This document shows positions 46,549-58,232 of a DNA stretch of 64,000 nt, piece by piece. The stretch spans positions 1,054,001-1,118,000 of the forward strand of contig NZ_CAKAKE010000001.1 of the NCBI RefSeq assembly GCF_916618915.1. The letters are read 5' to 3'. Under the pieces are notes generated by a model that was given only the letters and a program-made list of their open reading frames with translations, was not told the origin of the DNA and ran no database searches. Positions within the stretch are counted from its first letter, which is position 1; the number at the start of each line of letters is the position of its first letter. A program made the translations under genes and the position numbers. Origin of the DNA: Stenotrophomonas sp. Marseille-Q4652 (lineage in GTDB: Bacteria > Pseudomonadota > Gammaproteobacteria > Xanthomonadales > Xanthomonadaceae).

Positions 46549-47691
46549 TTGAACATCCGTCCCGCATTGCTGCTGCTCGCCCTGTCCCTGCCGCTGGCCG
46601 GGGTCTCCTGCAAGAAGGTCGACTTTGGCGCCCCTGCGAAACTGCAGACCGGCCAGACGGTTTCAGGCGAGATCACCTCCTCCAGCCCGCTCAACTACAA
46701 CAACGGCAGCCACCACCGCGTCTACGAGCTCAGCATGCAGAAGGACCAGGCCGTGGCGCTGGAACTGACCGGCGCGCTGTCCGGCCAGCTGTCGGTGTTC
46801 GATGGGCGCTCGCTGTTGGCACGCGCCATTGACGCGGCAAATGGGGATGGCGAGGAAAGCCGCCGCGGCACCGTGGGCCTGGCCTTCCGCGCTCCGCACG
46901 ACGGCAATTACCTGGTGGCGGTGAGCGGGGAAAGCGCCGACGCCTTTGGCCCGTTCCAGCTCTCCACCACCCGCATCACCCCGTACGAAGGCAAGCCGCT
47001 GCCGGTCGCGGGCGAGATCACCGACTGGATGCTGCAGGACAAACAGCAGTACACGCTGGAGGTCGAAAACGCTGGTCTCTACAAGATCAGCATGGACTCT
47101 GACGTGCTGGATCCGAAGCTGGCCCTGTCCGGCAAGGACGTCGAGGCCGAGGATGACGACGGCGGAGAGAACCTCAATGCGCGCATCAGGACCTACCTGC
47201 AGCCGGGCAAGTACACCGTCTCGGCGACTGCTGTGAACGGGAACACCGGTGAGTTCAAGCTGCGCATCGCATCCGATGCCACGGACCCGGCACTGGCCGT
47301 GCGCGACGGCACGGCGCTGGTGCCGGGCCAGGCCGTGCGTGGCGTGGTCGATTCGCGCGGGCGTCGCAGCTTCACCCTGGAGCTGAGCAAGATCACCGGC
47401 ATCCAGCTGGATGCAATCTCCGATGATTTCGACACCGTGCTGTCGATCAGCGGCCCGGGCGTCCGTCAGGAAGACGACGATGGCGGGGCCGGCACCAATT
47501 CGCGCCTGGTCCTGGGCCTGGATCCGGGCCGCTACACCGTTACCGTGGCCAGCCTCGGCGACCGGCAGGGCACGTTCGAGCTGGAAGCGACCCTGCTGGA
47601 CGCCTCCGACCTGCGGCGGATGATCTCGGAAGCCGCTGCGGAAGCAACTGCCGCTGCCGAGTCCGCAACTGCCGAAGCCGAAGCCGAGTAA
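46549..47691 (+). CDS. Lipoprotein-like protein with three PPC-type repeats
   Basis: A 380-residue exported protein starting at a TTG preceded by AAGGA. The hydrophobic N-terminus ends LAGVSCKK, a plausible lipobox. Three tandem beta-rich modules of about 100 residues follow (about 25-135, 145-245, 250-350), each with a strand pattern like bacterial pre-peptidase C-terminal domains. Modules 2 and 3 carry an acidic loop, EDDDGG, that resembles a calcium-binding loop; module 1 has lost it. The C-terminal 25 residues are an Ala/Glu run. No protease or other catalytic domain is present, so a surface or periplasmic scaffold is possible. It lies between divergent prfB and convergent recJ. Confidence 0.75.
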   Translation: MNIRPALLLLALSLPLAGVSCKKVDFGAPAKLQTGQTVSGEITSSSPLNYNNGSHHRVYELSMQKDQAVALELTGALSGQLSVFDGRSLLARAIDAANGDGEESRRGTVGLAFRAPHDGNYLVAVSGESADAFGPFQLSTTRITPYEGKPLPVAGEITDWMLQDKQQYTLEVENAGLYKISMDSDVLDPKLALSGKDVEAEDDDGGENLNARIRTYLQPGKYTVSATAVNGNTGEFKLRIASDATDPALAVRDGTALVPGQAVRGVVDSRGRRSFTLELSKITGIQLDAISDDFDTVLSISGPGVRQEDDDGGAGTNSRLVLGLDPGRYTVTVASLGDRQGTFELEATLLDASDLRRMISEAAAEATAAAESATAEAEAE

Positions 47692-47775
47692 GCCAGCTCA
47701 ACCGCCCTCCCTTGTCCATTACAGGCAAGGAGTGGCCAGCGCGACGACGCCTACCCCGCGCGCCTTGATTCCAGC

Positions 47776-47797
47776 GCCTGCCGCAACAGCGGCAGGC
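47776..47797. other. GC stem-loop between convergent genes
   Basis: GCCTGCCGC (47776-47784) pairs with GCGGCAGGC (47789-47797) around a 4-base loop in the gap between the PPC-repeat gene and recJ. No T tract, so it is at best a weak terminator. Confidence 0.35.
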
Positions 47798-47830
47798 AGC
47801 GGCGGCGTCGCGCGGCGCCACCGGCCTTGA

Positions 47831-49609
47831 TCAGGCCGGAGTGGCTTCCATCCGTACGCCGGCAGCAACGCCGGCATCCTCGATCGCGGCGCAGTATTCG
47901 ACGATCAGCTGGACCGCATCGCCACCTCGGTAATCGTCCTCGGCAAGACGGTAGGCCAGGTGCACGCGCGCTGACGGCGCCACGCCCTGCCAGCCACCGA
48001 AATGGATGGCGTTGAGCTCACGGCCACCGGCGGTACGCAGCACCAGCCTGAGGTGACGCTCCTTGAGCACGCGCCACTGCACGACCGAGAACACCCCATC
48101 AAACAGCGGCTCTTCAAAGCCCTGCCCCCACGGTCCGGCGGCACGCAACGCCCGCGCGTGCGAGGCATCCAGCTCGTGGTCGGCCAGTTCGCCATCGCTG
48201 AGCAGTTCGGCCTGCAGCTGGTGCGGTTGCAGACAGCGGCCTGCTTCGGCCTGGAAGGCGGCGGTGAACGCAGCCAGGTGTTCGGCAGGGAGACTCAGGC
48301 CCGCGGCCATGGCGTGGCCACCGAACTTGTCCATCAGCCCCGGCGCGAGCGCATTTACTGCTGCCAAGGCATCGCGGATGTGGAAGCCGGGAATCGAACG
48401 CGCCGAGCCGCGCAGCATCGTGCTGCCGGGTTCGGCCGGGGCGAAGGCGATCACCGGACGATAGAGCTGGTCCTTCATCTTCGAGGCGACCAGGCCGATC
48501 ACGCCCGGGTGCCACTCCGGGTCATACAGGCAGGCCGCCAGCGGGCGGGAATCCAGTGACAGCCCCTGCACCCGTGCCACCGCCGCCTGCGCCTCATCGG
48601 TCATCTGCTGCTGGACCGCGCGACGTTCGCTGTTGATCTCTTCCAGCAGCTGGGCGATGTCGGCGGCACGCGCCGGGTCGTCGGTGAGCAGCAGCTCGAT
48701 GCCCAGCGACATGTCTTCCAGGCGACCGGCGGCGTTGATGCGCGGGCCCAGTGCGAAGCCAATATCGCTGGCCGACAGCTTTGCCGCGTGGCGGCCACTG
48801 GCGCGGATCAGCGCCTGCAACCCGACACTGCCCTGCCCGGCACGCAGGCGGCGCAGGCCGGCGGCGACCAGGGCCCGGTTGTTGGCATCCAGCGGCACCA
48901 GATCGGCCACGGTGCCCACGGCCACCAGGTCCAGCAGCACGCCAAGGTCCGGTTCGGCACCGGGCGCGAACACGCCCTGGCGGCGCAGGTGCGCACGCAG
49001 GGCCAGCAGCACGTAGAACATCACGCCCACGCCGGCCAGCGCCTTGCTGGGAAAGCCGTCGTCGCCCCGGTTGGGATTGACGATGGCATCGGCCGGCGGC
49101 AACTGCGGACCGGGCAGATGGTGATCGGTGACCAGCACCTGCCAGCCCAGCGCCTTGGCCGCAGTGACCCCGGGCAGGCAGGCAATGCCGTGATCGACGG
49201 TCACGAGCAGGTCCGGCTGCAGCGCCGCCAGCTCGGCGACCAGTCCGACCGAGAGGCCGTAGCCATGTTCGATGCGGTTGGGCACCGCGTGCACCACGTC
49301 AGTGGCCCCCAGCAGGCGCAGGCCGCGGACTGCCAGCGCGGTGGCGGTCGCGCCATCGCAGTCGAAGTCGCCGACGACCAGGATGCGCTTGCGCTGGGAA
49401 ATCGCCGTGGCCAGCAGTTCCACGGCGGCGTCGATGCCCTGCAGTTGTTCCGGCGGATGCAGCTGGGCCAGGCGCGGCTGCGCGAGGTGGGCGTCGGTGG
49501 CGCCGCGCGCGGCGTACAGCCGGCACAGCAGCGGCAACATCTGCGCAGGCCACTGCCCGGGATCAGGGATCGGGCGACGGCTGATGCGCGGACTATGGCT
49601 GGAATTCAA
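47831..49609 (-). CDS. recJ: Single-stranded-DNA-specific exonuclease RecJ
   Basis: A 592-residue DHH-family 5'-3' exonuclease for recombination and mismatch repair. Motifs: VVGDFDCDGATATAL (metal binding), VTVDHGIA and VTDHHLPGPQLP (DHH), VGVMFYVLLAL, then the DHHA1 region with GGHAMAAGLSLP. The start codon appears to be TTG at 49609; no in-frame ATG lies before the first motif. The gene lies in the rpf region as in Xanthomonas. Confidence 0.94.
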   Translation of the reverse strand: MNSSHSPRISRRPIPDPGQWPAQMLPLLCRLYAARGATDAHLAQPRLAQLHPPEQLQGIDAAVELLATAISQRKRILVVGDFDCDGATATALAVRGLRLLGATDVVHAVPNRIEHGYGLSVGLVAELAALQPDLLVTVDHGIACLPGVTAAKALGWQVLVTDHHLPGPQLPPADAIVNPNRGDDGFPSKALAGVGVMFYVLLALRAHLRRQGVFAPGAEPDLGVLLDLVAVGTVADLVPLDANNRALVAAGLRRLRAGQGSVGLQALIRASGRHAAKLSASDIGFALGPRINAAGRLEDMSLGIELLLTDDPARAADIAQLLEEINSERRAVQQQMTDEAQAAVARVQGLSLDSRPLAACLYDPEWHPGVIGLVASKMKDQLYRPVIAFAPAEPGSTMLRGSARSIPGFHIRDALAAVNALAPGLMDKFGGHAMAAGLSLPAEHLAAFTAAFQAEAGRCLQPHQLQAELLSDGELADHELDASHARALRAAGPWGQGFEEPLFDGVFSVVQWRVLKERHLRLVLRTAGGRELNAIHFGGWQGVAPSARVHLAYRLAEDDYRGGDAVQLIVEYCAAIEDAGVAAGVRMEATPA

Positions 49610-49716
49610 GGCAACAACTCACGGGGCGGTCGCCATGTGGCGACGGTTGGACGCAATGATAGCCGCGCGGTTTGCCGGCTCCCGCCGGTTCAGCCCAAGC
49701 GGCCGCGACGCGGCAC

Positions 49717-50637
49717 TCAGGCCGCGTGCAGTTGCGCTGGACGACGCCAGAAACGCCAGCGCTGCGACGCTTCCAGGCTGTAGCGCGCGCCGTCGGCGAA
49801 ATCCAGTACCAGCCGGCGCAGCTCACCACGCCCCAGAGCGGCCAGCAGCGGCGTGATCGCCTCGTTGCCAAGCTGGTCCAGCGAACGCAGGTGGCGCAGG
49901 TCCACCAGCGCATCGACCTGCTGGCGGTTGTCGACGTCGGCACCTGCGGCCTTGGCCAGCGCCTGCAGCAGGCTGTCGCGGCTGCGTACCTGCATGTGCG
50001 GCGAATCCACCGCCTGCGGCAGGCTGCCCGCGCCCCAGAACCACAGCGAATTGATCGCCGGTTTGCCCTGCGCCTTGCGCACGTGGTTCCACGGATGCTG
50101 GTGCAGCAGCACCTGCGCCTCGGTCAGCAGCGCACGCCAGCGGCGCGCGCCCTCGCCTTCGGGCAGGTAGGCGAACAGGTCATCGCCGAGCACTTCGTCC
50201 GGGCCGGTGAATACCGGCAACGCGGCATCGGCCGGCAGCCGTACGTACCAGCGCGACGGCACCGGTGCGTCGATCCCGAAACCGGCTTCGGCGAACAACG
50301 TCTGCAACGCCGGCAGCAGGGCGGCGGCGTCCTCTTCGGTCGGCGCCAGGGTCTCGCCATGGCCCATCAGCCGCGCACCCTGCATGTCCGGCACCACGTA
50401 GGCCGGATCGGCACGCAACCAGCAGGCCTCGGCGGCGTCGCCGACGTCGAGCTGGCGGGTCAGTGCGGCGACCGGCCAGCCGTCTGGGCTGATGCTGAAA
50501 TGGCGACGCAACTGCGGCTGCTCGCCCGGCTGCTCCTGGCTGTGGTCGGAGCGGCCCAGTGCACGGGCCACGCCGTCCGGCAGCGCGGTGGCCGGAAACC
50601 GATCACGCGCCGGCAGCAGCAGCGTGGCCGTGGACAT
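49717..50637 (-). CDS. rpfE: RpfE-type regulatory protein family
   Basis: A 306-residue cytoplasmic protein without membrane segments. It contains conserved-looking blocks DPAYVVPDMQGARLMG and LLTEAQVLLHQHPWNHVRKAQGKPAINSLWFWGAG; the latter is typical of the RpfE family, loosely related to phosphoglycerate-mutase-like sequences. The assignment rests on this block and on position between recJ and greA in the rpf cluster. No catalytic residues can be defended, so biochemical function is unknown. It starts one base after the greA stop. Confidence 0.65.
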   Translation of the reverse strand: MSTATLLLPARDRFPATALPDGVARALGRSDHSQEQPGEQPQLRRHFSISPDGWPVAALTRQLDVGDAAEACWLRADPAYVVPDMQGARLMGHGETLAPTEEDAAALLPALQTLFAEAGFGIDAPVPSRWYVRLPADAALPVFTGPDEVLGDDLFAYLPEGEGARRWRALLTEAQVLLHQHPWNHVRKAQGKPAINSLWFWGAGSLPQAVDSPHMQVRSRDSLLQALAKAAGADVDNRQQVDALVDLRHLRSLDQLGNEAITPLLAALGRGELRRLVLDFADGARYSLEASQRWRFWRRPAQLHAA

Positions 50638-50638
50638 G

Positions 50639-51111
50639 TCAGTCGATGTACTCGACGGTGACGATCTCGTACTCGCGCTGTCCGGCCGGGGCGTCGATCA
50701 CGATGGTGTCGCCTTCCTGCTTGCCGATCAGCGCACGCGCCACCGGCGAGGAGATCGCGATCAGGCCGAGCTTGATGTCGGCCTCGAGGTCGCCCACCAG
50801 CTGGTAGCGACGCTCCTCGTCGGTTTCCACGTCGGCCAGGGTGACGGTCGCGCCGAACACCACCTTGGTGCCCGCATTGAGCTTGCTGATGTCGATGATC
50901 TCGGCGTGCGAAAGCTCGCCTTCCAGCTGCTTGATGCGGCCTTCGATGAAGCCCTGCTCCTCGCGCGCGGCGTGGTACTCGGCGTTCTCCTTCAGGTCGC
51001 CATGCTCGCGCGCCTCGGCGATCGCGGCGATGACCTTCGGCCGCTTGACCGACTTCAGGTGTTCCAGCTCCTCACGCAGGCGCTGGGCGCCCTTTGCGGT
51101 GATCGGTGCCC

Positions 51112-51115
<4 letters not shown>
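50639..51115 (-). CDS. greA: Transcription elongation factor GreA
   Basis: A 158-residue GreA. The N-terminal coiled coil carries the catalytic acidic tip ([18 protein letters not shown]), followed by the FKBP-like domain ([24 protein letters not shown]). It inserts into the RNA polymerase secondary channel and stimulates cleavage of backtracked transcripts. Its ATG overlaps the carB stop (ATGA), an arrangement common in this lineage. Confidence 0.97.
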
Positions 51116-54354
<3,239 letters not shown>

Positions 54355-54453
54355 CTTCGTACTCGAAATTTGGTGCGGCGGGACCGCAGGGGCGGCGTGG
54401 GCGCGAAGGCCCGGCGCCTACGACCCGCCGCACGCGGCGGACCAGGCAATGAC

Positions 54454-55581
54454 TCAGGCGCGGGCGGCGGCCATCATCTCGACAAAACGGTCAAACAGCG
54501 GCGCCACGTCATGCGGACCCGGCGAGGCTTCCGGATGGCCCTGGAAGGAGAACGCCGGCACGTCGGTGCGGGCGATGCCCTGGTTGGTGCCGTCGAACAG
54601 CGAGCGGTGGGTCACGCGCAGGCTCGCCGGCAGGCTGGCCTCGTCCACGGCGAAACCGTGGTTCTGGGAGGTGATCATCACCCGGCCGCTGTCCAGGTCC
54701 TGGACCGGATGGTTGGCGCCGTGGTGGCCGTGGCCCATCTTGACCGTCTTGGCACCGGAGGCCAGCGCCAGCAACTGGTGGCCCAGGCAGATGCCGAAGG
54801 TCGGGATCTTCCTTTCGGTGAACACCTTGATCGCGGCGATCGCGTAGTCGCACGGCTCCGGGTCACCGGGGCCGTTGGACAGGAACACGCCGTCCGGATT
54901 CATCGCCAGCACGTCGGCGGCCGGGGTCTGCGCCGGCACCACGGTGACCTCGCAGCCGCGCTCGGCGAGCATGCGCAGGATGTTGGTCTTCACGCCGAAG
55001 TCGTAGGCCACCACCTTGTACTGCGGCGCGGCCTTGACGAACTCGTTGCGGTCCAGGTCCAGCTGGCCGTCCTTCCACGCGTACGGCTTGTCGGTGGACA
55101 CGACCTTGGCCAGGTCCATGCCCTTCAGGCCCGGGAACTTGCGCGCTGCTTCCAGCGCCTTTTCCACGTCGATCTCGCCGGCCATCAGCGCGCCGTTCTG
55201 CGCGCCGCGCTCGCGCAGGATGCGCGTCAGCTTGCGGGTATCGATGCCGGCGATGGCGACCACGCCGCGCTGCACCAGCCAGTCCTGCAGCGACATCTGG
55301 CTGCGCCAGTTGCTGGGACGACGCGGTACGTCGCGCACGATCAGGCCCGCGGACCAGACCTTGGCGGCCTCGTCGTCCTGGTCGGTCATGCCGGTGTTGC
55401 CGATGTGCGGATAGGTCAGCGTGACCATCTGACGGGCGTAGGACGGATCGGTCAGGACTTCCTGGTAGCCGGTCATGGCGGTGTTGAACACCACCTCGCC
55501 GACGGACAGGCCGTTGGCGCCTACGGATTCGCCCTCGAACACGGTGCCGTCTTCGAGGACAAGGATTGCGGGTTGGGTCAC
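54454..55581 (-). CDS. carA: Carbamoyl-phosphate synthase small subunit
   Basis: A 375-residue glutamine amidotransferase subunit. The GTG at 55581 ([17 protein letters not shown]) is the family start; the longer open frame upstream is not conserved in character. The class I amidotransferase triad is present: Cys in [12 protein letters not shown], with His and Glu in the C-terminal [11 protein letters not shown]. It supplies ammonia to CarB. Confidence 0.95.
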   Translation of the reverse strand: MTQPAILVLEDGTVFEGESVGANGLSVGEVVFNTAMTGYQEVLTDPSYARQMVTLTYPHIGNTGMTDQDDEAAKVWSAGLIVRDVPRRPSNWRSQMSLQDWLVQRGVVAIAGIDTRKLTRILRERGAQNGALMAGEIDVEKALEAARKFPGLKGMDLAKVVSTDKPYAWKDGQLDLDRNEFVKAAPQYKVVAYDFGVKTNILRMLAERGCEVTVVPAQTPAADVLAMNPDGVFLSNGPGDPEPCDYAIAAIKVFTERKIPTFGICLGHQLLALASGAKTVKMGHGHHGANHPVQDLDSGRVMITSQNHGFAVDEASLPASLRVTHRSLFDGTNQGIARTDVPAFSFQGHPEASPGPHDVAPLFDRFVEMMAAARA

Positions 55582-55697
55582 GGGAATCTCGCTCTGTCTG
55601 CGGGGGACTCCGATGCGCACCGGGGCAAAAACCGGTTGCAGCAAAGCGCGGACGCAGTCCCAAGGACCGGTCCGACGCTGGGTTCGGGCAAGCGGGA

Positions 55698-55703
55698 ATT
55701 GTA
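55698..55703 (-). promoter_or_regulatory. Possible carA -10 element
   Basis: On the minus strand TACAAT lies 117 bases upstream of the carA GTG in the 207-bp dapB-carA gap. No good -35 at 16-18 bases is visible, so this is tentative. The long leader could hold pyrimidine control, but no attenuator with a T tract was seen. Confidence 0.3.
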
Positions 55704-55788
55704 GCGACAAGGACCCGGCAGCACCAGTGTGAATGCGGTCGCGAGGCCGTGCGTGGTCACCCGCGACGACGCCGGTTCAGGCTGGCGA

Positions 55789-56505
55789 TCAGTCCAGCAG
55801 GTCGCGCACCCGGTAGCTGCCGGGCGCCTTGCCCCGCAGACGCCTTGCGGCGTGGAGCGCGCCACGGGCGAAGATGTCGCGGTTGGTGGCGCGATGCACC
55901 AGTTCGATGCGCTCGCCCAGCCCGGTGAACTGCACCAGGTGCTCGCCGACGATGTCGCCGGCGCGCAGGCTGGCGTAATGCGGCTGTGCCCCGCCCCGCT
56001 GCGCCGCCGCCCCCAGGGTCAGGGCGGTGCCCGAAGGCGCGTCCTTCTTCTGGGTGTGGTGCGACTCGACGATGTCGCAGTCCCACGCGGCGAGCGCCTG
56101 GGCGGCACGCTCGACCAGCTCATCGAGCACGGCCACGCCGAGGCTGAAATTGGAGGCCCACACCAGCGGGATCTTCCCGGCCGAGGCGGCCAGGGCCTCG
56201 CGCTGGGCCGGGCTGATGCCGGTGGTGCCGGACACAAAGCCCGCGCCGCGGGCCACGCACAGGGCCAGGATAGGATCGAAGCCTTCGGGCAGGCTGAAAT
56301 CTATCGCCACGTCGAAGGCCGGCGCCCCGCCCATTTCCCGGGCGGCGAAGTGTGGCACGCCGTCGATCACGCGCTGGCTCGGCGGCCGCCCGACCACGGC
56401 ACCGACGACCTGCAGGCTTTCGTCCTCGGCCGCCAGCCGCAGCAGGGCCTTGCCCATGCGGCCGGAAGCACCGTGGATGAGTACGCGAAGTGGAGTGTTG
56501 TTCAT
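55789..56505 (-). CDS. dapB: 4-hydroxy-tetrahydrodipicolinate reductase
   Basis: A 238-residue DapB of lysine/diaminopimelate biosynthesis. NAD(P)-binding GASGRMG at the N-terminus, the FVSGTTGISPAQ block, ASNFSLGVAVLDEL, and the substrate-binding signature HHTQKKDAPSGTA (usually HHRxKxDAPSGTA). It is shorter than the Escherichia coli enzyme (273), which is normal in xanthomonads. It lies upstream of carA on the same strand. Confidence 0.96.
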   Translation of the reverse strand: MNNTPLRVLIHGASGRMGKALLRLAAEDESLQVVGAVVGRPPSQRVIDGVPHFAAREMGGAPAFDVAIDFSLPEGFDPILALCVARGAGFVSGTTGISPAQREALAASAGKIPLVWASNFSLGVAVLDELVERAAQALAAWDCDIVESHHTQKKDAPSGTALTLGAAAQRGGAQPHYASLRAGDIVGEHLVQFTGLGERIELVHRATNRDIFARGALHAARRLRGKAPGSYRVRDLLD

Positions 56506-56567
56506 CGCCGCACGCTAACGCCCCGGCGTGCCAGCGGCAAGGGTCGATGCGCCCCGATTGCTGCCAC

Positions 56568-57068
56568 TCAGCGGTAGGCCGGGCCCATCAGGGTGGTGCC
56601 GGTGCTGCGCGTGGCAAGCATCTTCCAGCGCTTGCGCACCACCACGTCGCGCGTGCGCGAGGTCATGCGGATGCCGGGCATTTCCAGCGTGGAGCGGCTC
56701 TCCACCTCGGCCGAGCGCTTGTCCGGCGCGATCCTGATGCTGACCAGGGTGTACTTGAGCCGGACCGGCGAGCGCCCGCCCATCGCCCCCTGCAACTGGC
56801 GCAGCCGCGCCATCGTTTCGGCCGTGGCCCGGCAGTAACCCTCGCGGTCGAACGTTTCGCGCTGTTCCATCGACTCGATGCGGGTCACGCTGACCTGCTC
56901 GAAGTCCTCGTCCACCATCGCGCAAAGCCGCTCGTCGTCGAAGGCGAGCATCGCCTGCTCGGCACTGGCGTAGTAATCACGGACCTTCGCTTCGTCCAGG
57001 CGATTGCCGCCGACGTTGTAGAACACCACGGCAGCCACGAAAACCGCCAACAGCACCAGTACCCGCAT
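56568..57068 (-). CDS. Membrane-anchored small protein of unknown function
   Basis: A 166-residue protein. ATG 57068 is favoured because AGGGGG lies at proper distance; ATG 57074 is two codons upstream. An N-terminal segment (RVLVLLAVFVAAVVFYNV) is a membrane anchor or uncleaved signal. The rest alternates helix (VRDYYASAEQAMLAFDDERLCAMVDED) and strands (VRLKYTLVSIRIAPDKRSAEVESRSTLE), an NTF2-like arrangement. Two cysteines. No catalytic motif. It is similar in layout to the lipoprotein at 34813-35253 but not obviously homologous. Confidence 0.7.
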   Translation of the reverse strand: MRVLVLLAVFVAAVVFYNVGGNRLDEAKVRDYYASAEQAMLAFDDERLCAMVDEDFEQVSVTRIESMEQRETFDREGYCRATAETMARLRQLQGAMGGRSPVRLKYTLVSIRIAPDKRSAEVESRSTLEMPGIRMTSRTRDVVVRKRWKMLATRSTGTTLMGPAYR

Positions 57069-57156
57069 TGCCATTCCCCCTTGATCCCGCTTCCTGCGAT
57101 AGACGAAGTCTATATGGCTGCTACGCTTGCGTGCCATCCAATCGAGCGGATCGACC

Positions 57157-57918
57157 ATGCAGATTTCCAGCCAGCTCGTCCTCGTCACCGGCGCGGCCCG
57201 GGGCCTGGGCCAGTCACTGGCACGCGCCTTTGCCGGCGAAGGTGCGCAGTTGCTGATCAACTACCACCGCAGCCACGACGCCGCCCAGGCGCTGGCCGCC
57301 GAGCTCGGCCCGCAGGCGCTGGCCATCGCCGCGGACGTGCGCGACCCGGCCCAGGTGCAGGCGATGGTGGCGAAGGCGGAGCAGCACTTCGGACGCCCGG
57401 TCAGCACCGTGGTCAACAACGCGCTGGTGGATTTTTCCTTCAACGGCGACGCGCGGCCAAAGCCGGACCGCATCGACTGGCAGGCGTTCAATGCCCAGTT
57501 CGAAGGCAGCGTGCGCGGCGCGCTCAATACCGTGCAGGCCGCCCTGCCCGGCATGCGCACGCAGAAGTTCGGGCGGGTGATCAACGTCGGTACCAACCTG
57601 TTCCAGAACCCGGTGGTGCCGTACCACGACTACACCGCCGGCAAGGCCGCCCTGCTCTCGCTGACCCGCACCCTGGCCGGCGATCTCGGGCCCGACGGGA
57701 TCACGGTCAACATGGTGTCCGGTGGCCTGCTGCGTACCACCGACGCCAGCGCGGCCACGCCGGAAGCGGTGTTCGACTACATCGCCGCCAACACCCCGCT
57801 GCGCAGCGTGACCACGCCGGATGAGTTCGCCGATGCGGCGCTGTTCTTCGCCAGCCCGTGGTCGCGTGCGGTGACCGGGCAGAACCTGGTGGTCGACGGC
57901 GGCCTGGTCCGCGACTGA
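57157..57918 (+). CDS. Short-chain dehydrogenase/reductase, 3-oxoacyl-reductase-like
   Basis: A 253-residue classical SDR. ATG 57157 with GAGCGGA upstream. The cofactor motif TGAARGLGQ is near residue 11, NNAL replaces NNAG, and the active-site YTAGK (Tyr-x3-Lys) is intact. The usual catalytic serine in the INVSS-like strand is replaced: the sequence reads INVGTNLFQ, so a threonine or another residue must take its role. The C-terminus VTGQNLVVDGG is standard. Substrate unknown. It is convergent with the feo operon and shares a terminator with it. Confidence 0.85.
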   Translation: MQISSQLVLVTGAARGLGQSLARAFAGEGAQLLINYHRSHDAAQALAAELGPQALAIAADVRDPAQVQAMVAKAEQHFGRPVSTVVNNALVDFSFNGDARPKPDRIDWQAFNAQFEGSVRGALNTVQAALPGMRTQKFGRVINVGTNLFQNPVVPYHDYTAGKAALLSLTRTLAGDLGPDGITVNMVSGGLLRTTDASAATPEAVFDYIAANTPLRSVTTPDEFADAALFFASPWSRAVTGQNLVVDGGLVRD

Positions 57919-57946
57919 GTCGCGGGATTCCAGACTCAAGAAACAA

Positions 57947-57969
57947 GAAGCCGGCATTGCGCCGGCTTC
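57947..57969. terminator. Terminator between the SDR gene and the feo operon
   Basis: GAAGCCGGC (57947-57955) pairs with GCCGGCTTC (57961-57969), 5-base loop; T-rich on the plus strand (CTTCATT), A-rich on the other side. Confidence 0.75.
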
Positions 57970-57975
57970 CTTCAT

Positions 57976-58230
57976 TCAGTGTTGCCGCGGCTTGGTCGGC
58001 CCGCAACTGTCGCAGCCACCACAGGCGCTGCCGCCCCCCACGGCGGGCGGTGCCAGCTTCCTGCCCAGCCGCCGCAGCCACGCCGCGCGCCCGTCGCGTA
58101 CCAGCCACAGCGCCAGCGCACCGCGCAACGAGCGTTCCAGTCCCGGCGCACGTTTACGGACCACCACCGCGGCGCTGACCAGCACCGCGATCGCGATCAC
58201 CACGTACTGCCAGAACAGCGCCGCGTCCAT
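57976..58230 (-). CDS. FeoB-associated Cys-rich membrane protein
   Basis: An 84-residue protein: one membrane segment (YVVIAIAVLVSAAVVV, about 8-24), a basic amphipathic middle, and a C-terminal cluster SACGGCDSCGPTK with three cysteines spaced C-x2-C-x2-C. This is the arrangement of the small FeoB-associated proteins, thought to help iron handling at the FeoB channel. ATG 58230 lies two bases after the feoB stop, so it is the third gene of the operon, in place of feoC. Confidence 0.82.
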   Translation of the reverse strand: MDAALFWQYVVIAIAVLVSAAVVVRKRAPGLERSLRGALALWLVRDGRAAWLRRLGRKLAPPAVGGGSACGGCDSCGPTKPRQH

Positions 58231-58232
58231 GC

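Noticed and set aside
55582..55710. 43-codon N-terminal extension of carA
   Set aside because: CarA conventionally begins just before AILVLEDG; the GTG at 55581 fits, and the extension is not conserved in type.
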